From Nitrospirota bacterium (GTDB lineage: Bacteria; Nitrospirota; Thermodesulfovibrionia; UBA6902), in NCBI GenBank assembly GCA_016213935.1, contig JACQZG010000058.1, positions 31,872-95,871 on the forward strand: a stretch of 64,000 nucleotides of DNA, read 5' to 3'. Numbering within the stretch: position 1 is the stretch's first letter; each line of letters opens with the position of its first letter. The notes under the pieces are model-generated. The model ran no database searches, was not told where the DNA came from, and saw only the letters and a list, made by a program, of their open reading frames with translations. Shown here one piece after another: positions 16,325 through 25,535 of the stretch. The position numbers were made by a program, and so were the translations under genes.

Positions 16325-16927
16325 ATGAGAATATTGAAGTTCGCCCTGCTGTTTGCGTTGTCCGCCATTCTCGGCTGTGCCTCGCCCGGCATTGATGAAG
16401 CGAGGATCAAACAGCTTGAGACCGAACTCAGGAAAGAGTTCAGGGATCAGATAGACGCGTCGCGCAAGGAATTGATCGATGAGGCCAAAAAGGATAATCA
16501 GGTGCTTGATTCGAAGATAAACAGCCTTAAGGAGGAGTCGCAGGCAGGGCTGGCTGAACTGAAGGAGATTCATGAGAGGGACAACATAGAGCTTCAGAAG
16601 GGCGTATTGGGCAATAAGCGCCTTATAGATGAACAGGCAAAGAGGATATACCTCATAGAGTCTATAGTCACTTCAAAGGCATCTTCTGACAAGGATACGG
16701 CTGAAGATGGTTTTGTGACTTACGTTGACGGGATAAATATCTCGATCTCTATGGGAAGCGCGGACGGCATGCGTCCCGGCGATATATTTGGCATTTACAG
16801 CGGGAACGAGAAAATCGCCTCTGGTAAGGCCGTCAAGGTCGAGACGAATTCATCCGTGGGAATGGTGATCTCAAAAGATAAGGAGATAACCCTCGGCAAT
16901 TCGGTCAGGCCGGAGAAGAAAAAATAG
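16325..16927 (+). CDS. Coiled-coil lipoprotein
   Basis: A 200-residue envelope lipoprotein: signal peptide with lipobox LSAILGCAS, then a long charged coiled coil (about residues 25-120), then a small beta domain (DGINISISMGSADGMRPGDIFGIYSGNEKIASG...VGMVISKD). The C-terminal part resembles the FlgT-C/outer-membrane accessory folds in its IxxGxxDGxxxGD pattern, known from flagellar and LPS-assembly lipoproteins, but no such genes are nearby. AAGGAAGGGGGAAG precedes the ATG. Confidence 0.7.
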   Translation: MRILKFALLFALSAILGCASPGIDEARIKQLETELRKEFRDQIDASRKELIDEAKKDNQVLDSKINSLKEESQAGLAELKEIHERDNIELQKGVLGNKRLIDEQAKRIYLIESIVTSKASSDKDTAEDGFVTYVDGINISISMGSADGMRPGDIFGIYSGNEKIASGKAVKVETNSSVGMVISKDKEITLGNSVRPEKKK

Positions 16928-16935
16928 AGCGGTGA

Positions 16936-17012
16936 TGGTGCGCCCAGGAGGAGTCGAACCCCCAACCTTCTGATCCGTAGTCAGACACTCTATCCAATTG
17001 AGCTATGGGCGC
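16936..17012 (-). tRNA. tRNA-Arg(ACG)
   Basis: A 77-nt cloverleaf with acceptor GCGCCCA/TGGGCGC, anticodon arm CTGACTACGGATCAG (anticodon ACG) and encoded CCA. Its first base coincides with the last base of the upstream lipoprotein gene's stop codon. Confidence 0.96.
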
Positions 17013-17545
17013 TACTTTTTTATTCCCTGTATCAGCTTTAATCCGTAACGCTCGTGTTCAAACGCGTGGATCTGTGGCAGGTTGGCGTACAGCCAGCCCC
17101 ATTCCTTCTTTTCAGCCGGGAATATCCTCTTCCCGCTTTCGTATACGGCAATTGCGACGGACGGGTTATTCGGCTCGTTAGACTCTGAGGTTATAACATT
17201 GCCCGTTATCTTGAGGCTCGGAAGGAACGGCCCGACCTTCACGGTAAGTTTTGAATTCGGAATGGAGAATTCCCCGCCTGTCTTAACTTTGAATTCTTCC
17301 GTCTTCCCTGTCGCCTTTTCATCAACCGCGATTACAACCGCTGTCCATCCGTTCTTTACCGCGTCGGGAACCACGACCTGAAAATCTTTCTCTTCAGCAG
17401 GAAACCCGCTCCCTCCTGCCGGCTTGTCAATTATCGGGCCGGTTGCCGCGGGCCGGGGAGATGATGCCTTCTCTTCCTTCTTCTGACAGGCGGCAAATGA
17501 GAATGCTAAAACAGCTGTAACAAAAAAAACAAAGATCTTTTTCAT
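17012..17545 (-). CDS. DUF2155-like lipoprotein
   Basis: A 177-residue lipoprotein with signal peptide and lipobox FSFAAC. The mature part (VVVPDAVKNGWTAVVIAVDEKATGKTEEF, then IPNSKLTVKVGPFLPSLKITGNVITS and NPSVAIAVYESGKRIFPAEKKEWGWLYANLPQIHAFEHERYGLKL) shows the DUF2155 pattern in which a short basic metabolite-like domain ends in a conserved W-LF/YANLP-IH stretch. Function is unknown. The tRNA-Arg gene starts at its stop codon and is co-oriented, suggesting one transcript. Confidence 0.72.
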   Translation of the reverse strand: MKKIFVFFVTAVLAFSFAACQKKEEKASSPRPAATGPIIDKPAGGSGFPAEEKDFQVVVPDAVKNGWTAVVIAVDEKATGKTEEFKVKTGGEFSIPNSKLTVKVGPFLPSLKITGNVITSESNEPNNPSVAIAVYESGKRIFPAEKKEWGWLYANLPQIHAFEHERYGLKLIQGIKK

Positions 17546-17559
17546 AGCCAGGCTCCTTT

Positions 17560-17594
17560 ACTTTTAACTTATGACTTTTAACTGTTAACTCTCA
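17560..17594. repeat. Heptanucleotide repeat upstream of DUF2155-like gene
   Basis: Five consecutive heptads (ACTTTTA, ACTTATG, ACTTTTA, ACTGTTA, ACTCTCA) lie between the lipoprotein start and tRNA-Ser(GCT). Confidence 0.75.
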
Positions 17595-17604
17595 ATTCAA
17601 ATAA

Positions 17605-17697
17605 TGGCGGAGAGGCAGGGATTCGAACCCTGGGTAGGGTGTTACCCCTACAACCGCTTAGCAGGCGGCTGCCTTCGACCTACTCGGCCACCTCTCC
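17605..17697 (-). tRNA. tRNA-Ser(GCT)
   Basis: A 93-nt class II tRNA: acceptor GGAGAGG/CCTCTCC, anticodon arm CCGCCTGCTAAGCGG (anticodon GCT), long variable arm, T loop GTTCGAAT, encoded CCA. Confidence 0.96.
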
Positions 17698-17845
17698 ATA
17701 GCATGGGCAATATTCAAAAATGATGCGCAAATACAGACATAAAATATACTCAATCAGGGTTTGTTTTGTAAACCTGAGGTTATCGCAGGGCGCTTTGCAC
17801 GCTGCCGGAAAGATGCTTTCGCGGCAGGGACAAACGGATTTGCAG

Positions 17846-18193
17846 TTATATATTAAGAAGTTTTTTTATCGTCCCTTTAAGCTCGGCAAGGTCTGCCGAC
17901 TTCACTATGTACGCCTCGGAAGCCCAGAGGGCGAAGTCGTCCCTGTAGTCATAAGCCGTGGACATTATGACAGGGATCTTCGGGTTTATGTCCTTCATTT
18001 TTCTCAGGACATTTATGCCGTCCATGTCGGGCATCAGGATGTCAAGCGTCACGATGTCAGGTTTTTCCTTTTCAAATATCTCGATTCCCGCCATTCCGGT
18101 GCTGGCGACCACAACGTCATAACCGTCTTCTTCAAGCTCCTCTTTGTAAAGGCGCTGTATATTGAGGTCATCGTCAACAATAAGTATCTTCAT
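17846..18193 (-). CDS. Single-domain response regulator
   Basis: A receiver domain only, 115 residues. DDD at the acidic pocket (ILIVDDDLN), phosphoacceptor in IVTLDILMPDMDG, conserved T/S in PVIMSTAYD and K in YIVKSADL. The start at 18193 is chosen for AGGGGGA upstream. It follows a large histidine kinase gene by about 33 nt and is most likely its partner, passing phosphate on or acting by protein contact, since there is no output domain. Confidence 0.92.
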   Translation of the reverse strand: MKILIVDDDLNIQRLYKEELEEDGYDVVVASTGMAGIEIFEKEKPDIVTLDILMPDMDGINVLRKMKDINPKIPVIMSTAYDYRDDFALWASEAYIVKSADLAELKGTIKKLLNI

Positions 18194-18226
18194 TTTTTTA
18201 TCCCCCTGTACCATATTTTATATTAT

Positions 18227-21200
18227 TTAAGCCTCTTCTATATTTTCCTGCCCCGGCGTCAAAGGAAGGAAGACCCTGAAGACAGTCCCTACTTTTTCCG
18301 TTTCTCCTTCGGCGCGGCAGTGGCTCTCAACCTCGATCTTGCCGCAGTGCTCCTGGACTATTTTATGCGTCACGGAGAGGCCGAGGCCTGTTCCCTGCGG
18401 ATTCAGAGTGAAGAAGGGGTCGAATATCTTGGTGAGGTGCTCATGCCTTATCCCGCAGCCTGTGTCTGATATCTCGATGACGGCATCGTCATTCTCGCTC
18501 CATGTCCTCATGGTGATAATGCCGCGCTCTGTGGCATTGTTCGCGTTCGTCATGATGTTTAGTACAGCCTCTCTTATCCTTTCCTTGTCCATTACAGAGA
18601 ATACAGGGGACTCTGAAAGCTCGTATATTATCCTGTTTCCCTTTTCATGGACTTCGGGGGTGATAAAATCCGTTATCTCCCTGAGTATGATATTGACGTC
18701 GACGCTGTTCCTTACCGCCTTTGAGCCCTTTACAAAGCCGAGTATCTCCTTTAGGATGTGCTCAAGCCTGCTTACCTCCTTGACGATGATCTTCGAGTAT
18801 TCGAGAGCTTCTCCCTCGGTGTTGTTCTCAAGCCTTCTGGCAAAGCCGCCTATGGATACGAGAGGGTTCCTTATCTCATGCGCGACCTTTGCCGCGAGTT
18901 CGCCGAGAGCCGCCATCCTTTCCGAGATGGCGACCTTTTCCCTCAGGGTATTGAGTTCAGTTATGTCGCGCGCCACATGCACTGTCCCGGCGAAAAGCCC
19001 CGTAGGGTCAAATATAGGAGAGCATGATATCACGAATGTGCCGCCGAGGTACGGGTCTTCTATCTCCTCGACAAACGGCTTGTAGCTCTTAATGGTTTTA
19101 AGGTGAGGGCATGAAGGGTCATGCTCGTCTTTTCCATGGAAAACCTGGTAGCATTTCCCGCCGATTATCTCTTCCTCTTTCTTGCCCAGCTTCTGCATCA
19201 CCGCCTGGTTGACACGTTTTATGACGGAATCCTTGTCAGTAAAAAAGACCATATCGGTTATAGATTCAAAGATGTTCCTCAGCTCCGACCTCGCGAGGGA
19301 GACGCCTTCAAAGAGCCTCGCGTTCTCGATGGCAGAGGCTATGTGGCTTGTAAAGAGCATCAATGACTGGAGGTCATCATCGGTTATCTGTTTGCCCGTA
19401 AAGAGGTTATCGACCCACAGGAGGCCGATGGCAGAGCCTCCTGAGATCAGAGGGACTGTGCCGAAGGCCCTTGTATCGAGCCTGCGCGTTACCTGCTGTG
19501 TCGATTCGGTCTCATTCTCGGGCCTGCTGATATTGAAGAATCTCTTCTCTCTTGCGGAACGCGAGAAGACGGAGTCGTCCGCAAGATCGATAGAGAGGGT
19601 CTGGCTCAGCCTGTCGAACTGCGACGCCCTGTAAAGCCTGCCGCCGTCAATCTCTTCTATTATGGATTTGAGGCTCTTTCCGCTGAGGGAATGCCATATC
19701 GAGTTTGCCTCCTCAAAATTTGCCGGCCCCACTCCCATCTCGCCTTTAAGAAACTTCCTATCCTTATCAAGCAGAAAAAGTATCGCCCTGTTGAAGCCGA
19801 GGCCGTCGCTCATGGTGACGGCAGAGAGAACCATCCTGATGAGCTTGTCGAGGTTAAGGGTGCCTCTGACAGCGGAGCTTATGATGAAGAGTTTCGAAAG
19901 CTCGTCGTTTTTTCTTCTCAGCTCTTTCTCGACGCGCTTCTTTTCGGATATGTCCCTTGAGATCCCGCTTATGCCGCTTACTTCGCCGGAAGGGCCGAGG
20001 ACAGGCGAGAGTGTAAGGCTCACCTCGATAAGGCTTCCGTCTTTCTTCTGCCTTATCGTTTCTATGTCATATATCGTCTGTTTCTGAAGTATCTCCCGTA
20101 TGTTTTTTTTCTCCTTTTCTGCGAGGAATGCGGGGACCATCGGCAGGAATTTTCCAAGAGCCTCGTCTTCAGTATAACCGTATATCTTTTCAGCCCCTCT
20201 GTTCCAGGATGTTATTATGCCGTCTGTGTCTGATATTATGATGGCGTCCGGCGAATTGTCTATAAGGCTTTTGAGGTAATCTTTTGTCTGGTTCACCTCA
20301 AGATAGAGCGACAGTACCTCGTTCTCCCTTTCGAGTTCTTTTCTGTAGAGCCCGGCGTTTTCTATGGCTATCGCGGAAACGGACGCGAATGTCACGAGCC
20401 TTGCGAGTTCATCATGGGAGAAGACAGTTGTTCCCCATTCATCCTTCTTGTCATAGATCCCGAGTGTGCCTATTACCTTTTCGCCGATCTTTATCGGAAC
20501 GCAGAGCACGGATAATGCCTCGATGCCCGGGACCCTCAGGTTCTCAGGCATCTTGGAGGTGTCGCTGACTATCATCGGCTGTCCCGTTGTCGCGACCTGG
20601 CCGGCTATGCCTTCGCCGAGGCGCAGGGACATGTCCTGCTTCACCTCTTCAGATACGCCGTAAGATGCCTTTATGTTGAGGTTCTCGCCTTCTATCAGCC
20701 TGAGGATGCAGCCAGTTGACCTGAAGGTGGCAGTAACTTCTTTGCATATGAAGGGGAGAAGATCGTCTATGTCGAGTATCGAGGTGATGGCCTTTCCGAC
20801 TTCATGAATGCTCTTGAGTTCATCAAGCTCCCCTTTAACCCTGACGAAGAATTCGGCATTCTTTAGAGCGACGCTTATATTATGTGATATGACAGTGAGG
20901 AGGTTTGTGATCTTCCTGCCGTAGGCGTGAGGCTCTTTTGTCCTTATCATGAGTACGCCGGCTACCAGGTCGTCCTTGATGATGGGAACCGCGAGAAGAG
21001 AGAGGAGGGAGTCGGTGCCGGGTTTAAGGATCGACATGATCTCGGCGTCGTTTCTGATATCTTCGTACACGAGCGGCCTGCGCTCTTTTGTGATTTTGCT
21101 TATTATGCCTTCTTCGTCTATCTTGAGGCAGAAGGTTGAATAACGGTCCATGTTCCTGCTGTTTACTGCCTCTATGCAGACAACCTGGCCGCCGGGCTTG

Positions 21201-21373
21201 AAGAGGCAGATGGAGCAGCTGTCTTTATTGAGAATGTCAACGAGCGACTGCGCGATGCTTCCGAGAAGTTCGGTCAGTTCAGGCGTTGAACTGATGATGC
21301 GCGCCACCTTGACAAGGAGGTCGGTTTCATGCACGGCCTCGGGCTGTTTTATATTTTCAATCGCCTCAGACAT
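18227..21373 (-). CDS. Multi-GAF/PAS hybrid-input sensor histidine kinase
   Basis: A 1048-residue cytosolic kinase with no membrane segment. Domain order: GAF (about 20-175), GAF (185-345), PAS (365-485, SLIDNSPDAIIISDTDG), GAF (495-680), PAS (695-815, with a CYQVFHG...CPHLKT cysteine pattern), then the dimerisation helix with AAKVAHEIRNPLVSIGG carrying the phosphorylated His and an ATPase domain (NIMTNANNAT, DTGCGI, GTGLGLS). Three GAF and two PAS domains suggest it integrates small-molecule or redox signals. Its start overlaps the end of glgA by 8 nt. Confidence 0.93.
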   Translation of the reverse strand: MSEAIENIKQPEAVHETDLLVKVARIISSTPELTELLGSIAQSLVDILNKDSCSICLFKPGGQVVCIEAVNSRNMDRYSTFCLKIDEEGIISKITKERRPLVYEDIRNDAEIMSILKPGTDSLLSLLAVPIIKDDLVAGVLMIRTKEPHAYGRKITNLLTVISHNISVALKNAEFFVRVKGELDELKSIHEVGKAITSILDIDDLLPFICKEVTATFRSTGCILRLIEGENLNIKASYGVSEEVKQDMSLRLGEGIAGQVATTGQPMIVSDTSKMPENLRVPGIEALSVLCVPIKIGEKVIGTLGIYDKKDEWGTTVFSHDELARLVTFASVSAIAIENAGLYRKELERENEVLSLYLEVNQTKDYLKSLIDNSPDAIIISDTDGIITSWNRGAEKIYGYTEDEALGKFLPMVPAFLAEKEKKNIREILQKQTIYDIETIRQKKDGSLIEVSLTLSPVLGPSGEVSGISGISRDISEKKRVEKELRRKNDELSKLFIISSAVRGTLNLDKLIRMVLSAVTMSDGLGFNRAILFLLDKDRKFLKGEMGVGPANFEEANSIWHSLSGKSLKSIIEEIDGGRLYRASQFDRLSQTLSIDLADDSVFSRSAREKRFFNISRPENETESTQQVTRRLDTRAFGTVPLISGGSAIGLLWVDNLFTGKQITDDDLQSLMLFTSHIASAIENARLFEGVSLARSELRNIFESITDMVFFTDKDSVIKRVNQAVMQKLGKKEEEIIGGKCYQVFHGKDEHDPSCPHLKTIKSYKPFVEEIEDPYLGGTFVISCSPIFDPTGLFAGTVHVARDITELNTLREKVAISERMAALGELAAKVAHEIRNPLVSIGGFARRLENNTEGEALEYSKIIVKEVSRLEHILKEILGFVKGSKAVRNSVDVNIILREITDFITPEVHEKGNRIIYELSESPVFSVMDKERIREAVLNIMTNANNATERGIITMRTWSENDDAVIEISDTGCGIRHEHLTKIFDPFFTLNPQGTGLGLSVTHKIVQEHCGKIEVESHCRAEGETEKVGTVFRVFLPLTPGQENIEEA

Positions 21374-22826
21374 GGTATTGTGTTTTTCTTATCAGTTTTT
21401 TGTAAAGAGAGACATATTTTTCTGCCGGCCTCCGCCATGAAAAGTCCCCTGACATGGCGTTTAATATTAACCTGTTCCACAGGCGTTTGTCATAATATAA
21501 GTTATATGCTTTTTCAAGTGCATTGACAAGCTCGGCGGATGAATGCCCTCTGAATAGAAAGCCTGTCCCTTTTCCAGTCGGAATGTCATATTCCGCGACC
21601 GTGTCCGCGAGCCCGCCCGTCTTTTTGACGACCGGCACTGCGCCGTAACGCATAGCGATAAGCTGCCCCAGCCCGCACGGCTCGTAAACGGACGGCATGA
21701 GAAAGATATCGGAACCGGCATATACCTTGTGAGCGAGGGTATTGTCAAAGCCGGGCCTGAATGAGAAGAGGCCGCGGTATTTCAGGCTGTACTGCGAGAA
21801 GAGGTTGCCGAAGTAATTGTCGCCTTTGCCCAAGACCGCCAATTTTGCCCCTGACCCCGTTATTCCTTCGACCGACTCCGCAACAATATCGAGCCCTTTC
21901 TGCGCAGAGAGCCTTGCCACGAGTCCGATGAGAGGCCGGTCATCGTCATTCAGCCCGAGCTCTTTCTGCAGTGATTTCTTGCAGGCCGCTTTTCCGGAGA
22001 GGTCCTTTTTATTGAACCTTGCCGCTATGAAAGGGTCTCTTGAGGGAGCCCATTCGCCGATGTCTACGCCGTTGACTATGCCGGAAATATCGTTTCTCCT
22101 CGTCTGCAGAACGCCGTCGAGGCCGAAGCCGTGCTCCTTTGTCAATATCTCTTCCGAATAAGTCATGCTCACGGTTGTGATGACATCCGAATAGAGAATG
22201 CCGCCCTTAAGAAAGTTTATATTCCCGTAAAATTCGAGGCCGTCGATGGTGAATGTCTCCCATCCGAGGCCTGTCAGCGGCATATTGTCACTTGAAAAGA
22301 TGCCCTGGTATCCGAGATTATGGATTGTCAGAAGGGTTGAGGTTGACGGGAAATCATTTTTGCAGGCTCTTTTCAGGTAGACAGGTATTAATGCCGACTG
22401 CCAGTCATTGCAGTGGATGACGTCAGGCCTCATGCCGAGGGCCTTCAGCGCTTCGAGAACGCCCCGGCTGTAGAAGATGAACCTTGAGGCATTGTCAGGA
22501 TAGTCTCCTGAGGAAGTCCCATACAATTCATCTCTGTCATAAAATTTCCGGTTCTCGATGAAATACGCGTCAGCCCCGCCCGGCGTCTTCCCTTTCCACA
22601 AAAGGCCGCTCTCCGTATCACTGCCGAGAGGCACGTCTATTTTAATGTTAAGGGGTTTTATTCCTGAACCCGCGGCCTTTTTTCTTATTGAACTGTAGAA
22701 CGGAAGAATGACAGCCGCATGGATTCCTTTTTTTCTGTACTCATCAGCAAGGGCGCCTGCCACATCGGCGAGCCCGCCTGTTTTTGCGAATGGCACTGCT
22801 TCGGGGGATGCGATTAATATTCTCAT
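21366..22826 (-). CDS. glgA: Glycogen synthase (ADP-glucose)
   Basis: GT5 glycosyltransferase that extends alpha-1,4-glucan from ADP-glucose. KTGGLADV at residues 15-22 is the substrate loop; the C-terminal half has YEPCGLGQLIAMRYGAVPVVKKTGGLADTV. Length 486 is normal. It is the second gene of galT-glgA-kinase-receiver; the kinase start overlaps its end. Confidence 0.96.
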   Translation of the reverse strand: MRILIASPEAVPFAKTGGLADVAGALADEYRKKGIHAAVILPFYSSIRKKAAGSGIKPLNIKIDVPLGSDTESGLLWKGKTPGGADAYFIENRKFYDRDELYGTSSGDYPDNASRFIFYSRGVLEALKALGMRPDVIHCNDWQSALIPVYLKRACKNDFPSTSTLLTIHNLGYQGIFSSDNMPLTGLGWETFTIDGLEFYGNINFLKGGILYSDVITTVSMTYSEEILTKEHGFGLDGVLQTRRNDISGIVNGVDIGEWAPSRDPFIAARFNKKDLSGKAACKKSLQKELGLNDDDRPLIGLVARLSAQKGLDIVAESVEGITGSGAKLAVLGKGDNYFGNLFSQYSLKYRGLFSFRPGFDNTLAHKVYAGSDIFLMPSVYEPCGLGQLIAMRYGAVPVVKKTGGLADTVAEYDIPTGKGTGFLFRGHSSAELVNALEKAYNLYYDKRLWNRLILNAMSGDFSWRRPAEKYVSLYKKLIRKTQYHV

Positions 22827-22850
22827 TTCAGAGGTACCGCTGGAGTATAT

Positions 22851-23846
22851 CTAATCAATTTCGGCATCGCGCATGAATTGCGCGGCCTCCTCCGGGGGCG
22901 TCGGATTGATGTAAAAACCTGAACCCCACTCAAAGCCCGCTATTTTGGTGAGCTTCGGCTTTATCTCTATGTGCCAGTGGTAGTAATCATTTATCTCGTT
23001 ATTGTACGGCGACGTATGTATTATCATGTTATATGACGGCGAGCCGAGGACAACGTCTATCTGTTTAAGCGTTTTCTGAAGTATCTCAGCGAGCAGGGCA
23101 GGGTTCCCATTGTGCAGAAATTTTGATTCATGCCTCTTGGGCAGGATAAATGTCTCAAAAGGCGAGCGTGCCGCGAATGGGGCAAGCGCCATGTATTCCT
23201 CGTTCTCCGAGGTGCGCCTTATTTTGTAAGCCAATTCCTGGTGAATGATGTCGCAGAAGATGCATCTTTCCTTATAAGTGTGGTATTGCCTCGCGTTCTC
23301 TATCTCTTCCTGCACGAGATGCGGTATGACGGGCAGGGCTATGAGCTGGGAGTGGGTATGATCGAGCGACGCACCGGCGTCTTCACCTTCGTTTTTAAAT
23401 ATAAGGACATATTTGAAGCGGGGGTCTTTTTTTAGTTCCGCTATCCTGAGGTCAAATACCTTAAGGGCGTCCTCGATGTTTTTTAACGGCATTGTCGAGA
23501 GTGTGCTGTCGTGTTCAGGGCTCTCTATGATTATCTCATGCGTCCCCACGCCGTTCATCTTGTCGAAGATTCCTTCCGCGGTCTTATTCAGGTCGCCCGC
23601 GGAACTCAGCGCCGGGAACTTGTTCTGAACGACCCTGAGCGACCACCCCGGGGAGTTGGGCGCGCTTCCTTCCGGCCTGATGGCGAATATCTCGGGAGGG
23701 GTGGTGTGTTCGTTGCCGCTGCAGAAGGCGCAGAAGCCGCCCCTCGATGTTGATATCCTCCTTGGAAAGTCAGAGGGCCTCTTGCCTCTCTCTATTGATA
23801 TGATGACCCATCTTCCCGATATCGGGTCTTTTCTCAGTTCAGGCAT
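22851..23846 (-). CDS. galT: Galactose-1-phosphate uridylyltransferase
   Basis: HIT-superfamily nucleotidyltransferase of 331 residues. Zinc cysteines C39 and C42 (CAFC), second pair CIFC, and the motif LDHTHSQLIALP, which matches the HxHxQ of ADP-/UDP-sugar transferring GalT-like enzymes. The strict GalT HPHGQ is HTHSQ here, so a related activity such as ADP-glucose phosphorylase-type transfer is possible, which would suit the neighbouring glgA. Gene gap to glgA is 24 nt. Confidence 0.85.
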   Translation of the reverse strand: MPELRKDPISGRWVIISIERGKRPSDFPRRISTSRGGFCAFCSGNEHTTPPEIFAIRPEGSAPNSPGWSLRVVQNKFPALSSAGDLNKTAEGIFDKMNGVGTHEIIIESPEHDSTLSTMPLKNIEDALKVFDLRIAELKKDPRFKYVLIFKNEGEDAGASLDHTHSQLIALPVIPHLVQEEIENARQYHTYKERCIFCDIIHQELAYKIRRTSENEEYMALAPFAARSPFETFILPKRHESKFLHNGNPALLAEILQKTLKQIDVVLGSPSYNMIIHTSPYNNEINDYYHWHIEIKPKLTKIAGFEWGSGFYINPTPPEEAAQFMRDAEID

Positions 23847-23928
23847 ATGCCGCGGGTTTCCTTTAAATAATTTACCTTGCGCTGGTTTAATATAATAATA
23901 TATAACCCTGTCAGATTAATAATTTTAT

Positions 23929-24897
23929 ATGAAGTCATCTTTTCATACAAGGCTTATCAACGGCCCGTTCGAAGACCCTGGCATTTACGTCAGGCTTTAC
24001 AGGGAGGGGAGGGCGCTCCTCTTTGACCCGGGCTTTACCATAAACCTTTCAGCGAGGGACATATTCAAGATTACCGACATATTTGTTTCACACGCTCATA
24101 TAGACCATTTCATCGGCTTTGACAACATATTGAGGCATCACCTGAAAAGCGAGAGGCCTTTAAACCTTTATGGCCCCGGGGGCTTCATGGACAAGGTCGA
24201 GGGGAAGTTAAGGGGCTACACATGGAACCTTATCGAGGAGTACCCTCTTTCGCTCAATGTCTTTGAGGTACTCGAGGATAGAATCGAAGCGGCATGTTTC
24301 AGATCGCAAAACCGTTTTCTCCGTGAGGGGCTCGGCTCGAAGCCGTTTGAAGGCGTCGTGATGAGAGGCCCTTTTTTCAATGTTTCGGCTGTAATCCTTG
24401 ACCATATTATCCCATGCCTCGCCTACAGCATAAAAGAGGATTTTCATATTAACATCGACAGGGCAAAGCTGGACAGGCATGGAATTCCGGTCGGCCCATG
24501 GCTCAATAAGCTGAAGGACGCGATAAGGAATAATGATAAAGAGGCTCTCTTTAAAGTTGAGGGCAAGGAGCTGTCATTCGATGAGGCGCGGGAGTTTGTG
24601 ATAATAACCGAAGGGCAGAAAATATCATACGTGGTTGACGCTCTCGGGAGCGATGAGAATATACAAAAGATAATTAAATTAGCCAAAGGCTCTGACATGC
24701 TCTTCATTGAAACATATTTTCTCGACGAGGACAAAGACAGGGCGAAGAAGAGCTGTCACCTTACGGCAAGAGAAGCAGGGAGAATCGCTCGTGAGGCAGG
24801 AGCAGGCAGGTTTGTGCCGCTTCACTTTTCGCCGAAATACACAGACAGGCCGGAGGACGTCATACGCGAGGCGGAAAAGGAGTTCCGGAGAGGGTGA
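23929..24897 (+). CDS. MBL-fold hydrolase, RNase Z superfamily
   Basis: A 322-residue metallo-beta-lactamase protein. SHAHIDHFIGFDN holds the first metal motif; later elements are VVDALGSD, FIETYFLDEDKDRA, CHLTAREAGRIAREAGAGRFVPLHFSPKY. The last block strongly resembles the C-terminal histidine region of tRNase Z proteins, but the N-terminal half is divergent. It is transcribed away from galT; no partner is evident. Confidence 0.8.
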   Translation: MKSSFHTRLINGPFEDPGIYVRLYREGRALLFDPGFTINLSARDIFKITDIFVSHAHIDHFIGFDNILRHHLKSERPLNLYGPGGFMDKVEGKLRGYTWNLIEEYPLSLNVFEVLEDRIEAACFRSQNRFLREGLGSKPFEGVVMRGPFFNVSAVILDHIIPCLAYSIKEDFHINIDRAKLDRHGIPVGPWLNKLKDAIRNNDKEALFKVEGKELSFDEAREFVIITEGQKISYVVDALGSDENIQKIIKLAKGSDMLFIETYFLDEDKDRAKKSCHLTAREAGRIAREAGAGRFVPLHFSPKYTDRPEDVIREAEKEFRRG

Positions 24898-24937
24898 GGT
24901 TTTTTGATTATAGCAAAATATAACTTCAGGATTTTTC

Positions 24938-25453
24938 TCAGGAGTCGTGCTCTATGTTTTCATATTTTGAAAGCGAGGTTCTCAGTCTTTCGATCTCGAT
25001 CTTGAGCTCTTTCATCCTCACTTCCCTGTGAACGGCCATATTGTAGAATTGCTCAAGTTCATATACGCGCTCGGTCAGCTCGTTCTCCATTTGTTTGCGC
25101 GCGGTAATGTCTCTTACGACGTGTATCACGCCTTTGACTGCGTTGCTGTTGTCGAGCCTCGGGAACGCCTTGATCTCAAGATGCATTTTGAGGTGCGGTT
25201 CGAATATCTCAACGGTCGAAGGCTTGCCGCTTTTGAGGCAGTCGCAGCTCGGGCATTTTTTGGGAGGCGTGCTGCTGCCGTGATAATTCCGGTAGCATTT
25301 TTTGTTTAATATGTCACTCAGCGTAGAATTGAGCAATTTAATCGCGGAGCTGTTGGCCGCGATGATATTGTAATCATCGTCATGTATGGTGACCATGTTG
25401 CCGAAACTGTCTTCCCAGTCAAGTATTGTTCTGTCAAGTGCCGTGATGTTCAT
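24938..25453 (-). CDS. PAS domain protein with cysteine cluster
   Basis: A 171-residue cytosolic protein: one PAS domain (about 10-115) followed by a coiled coil. Inside the PAS fold lie KKCYRNYHG and KKCPSCDCLKSGKP, a cysteine arrangement seen in PAS domains that bind metal, haem or Fe-S groups; the second PAS of the large kinase at 18227-21373 has a related pattern. There is no kinase or output domain, so it probably acts through protein contact. Confidence 0.75.
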   Translation of the reverse strand: MNITALDRTILDWEDSFGNMVTIHDDDYNIIAANSSAIKLLNSTLSDILNKKCYRNYHGSSTPPKKCPSCDCLKSGKPSTVEIFEPHLKMHLEIKAFPRLDNSNAVKGVIHVVRDITARKQMENELTERVYELEQFYNMAVHREVRMKELKIEIERLRTSLSKYENIEHDS

Positions 25454-25535
25454 GGATCGAATTAAAAAAACAATGCAAACAAAAAGTTAAATATTATAGC
25501 AGAAGGAATGTCATGAGCGCCAAAGCGAAAAATGG

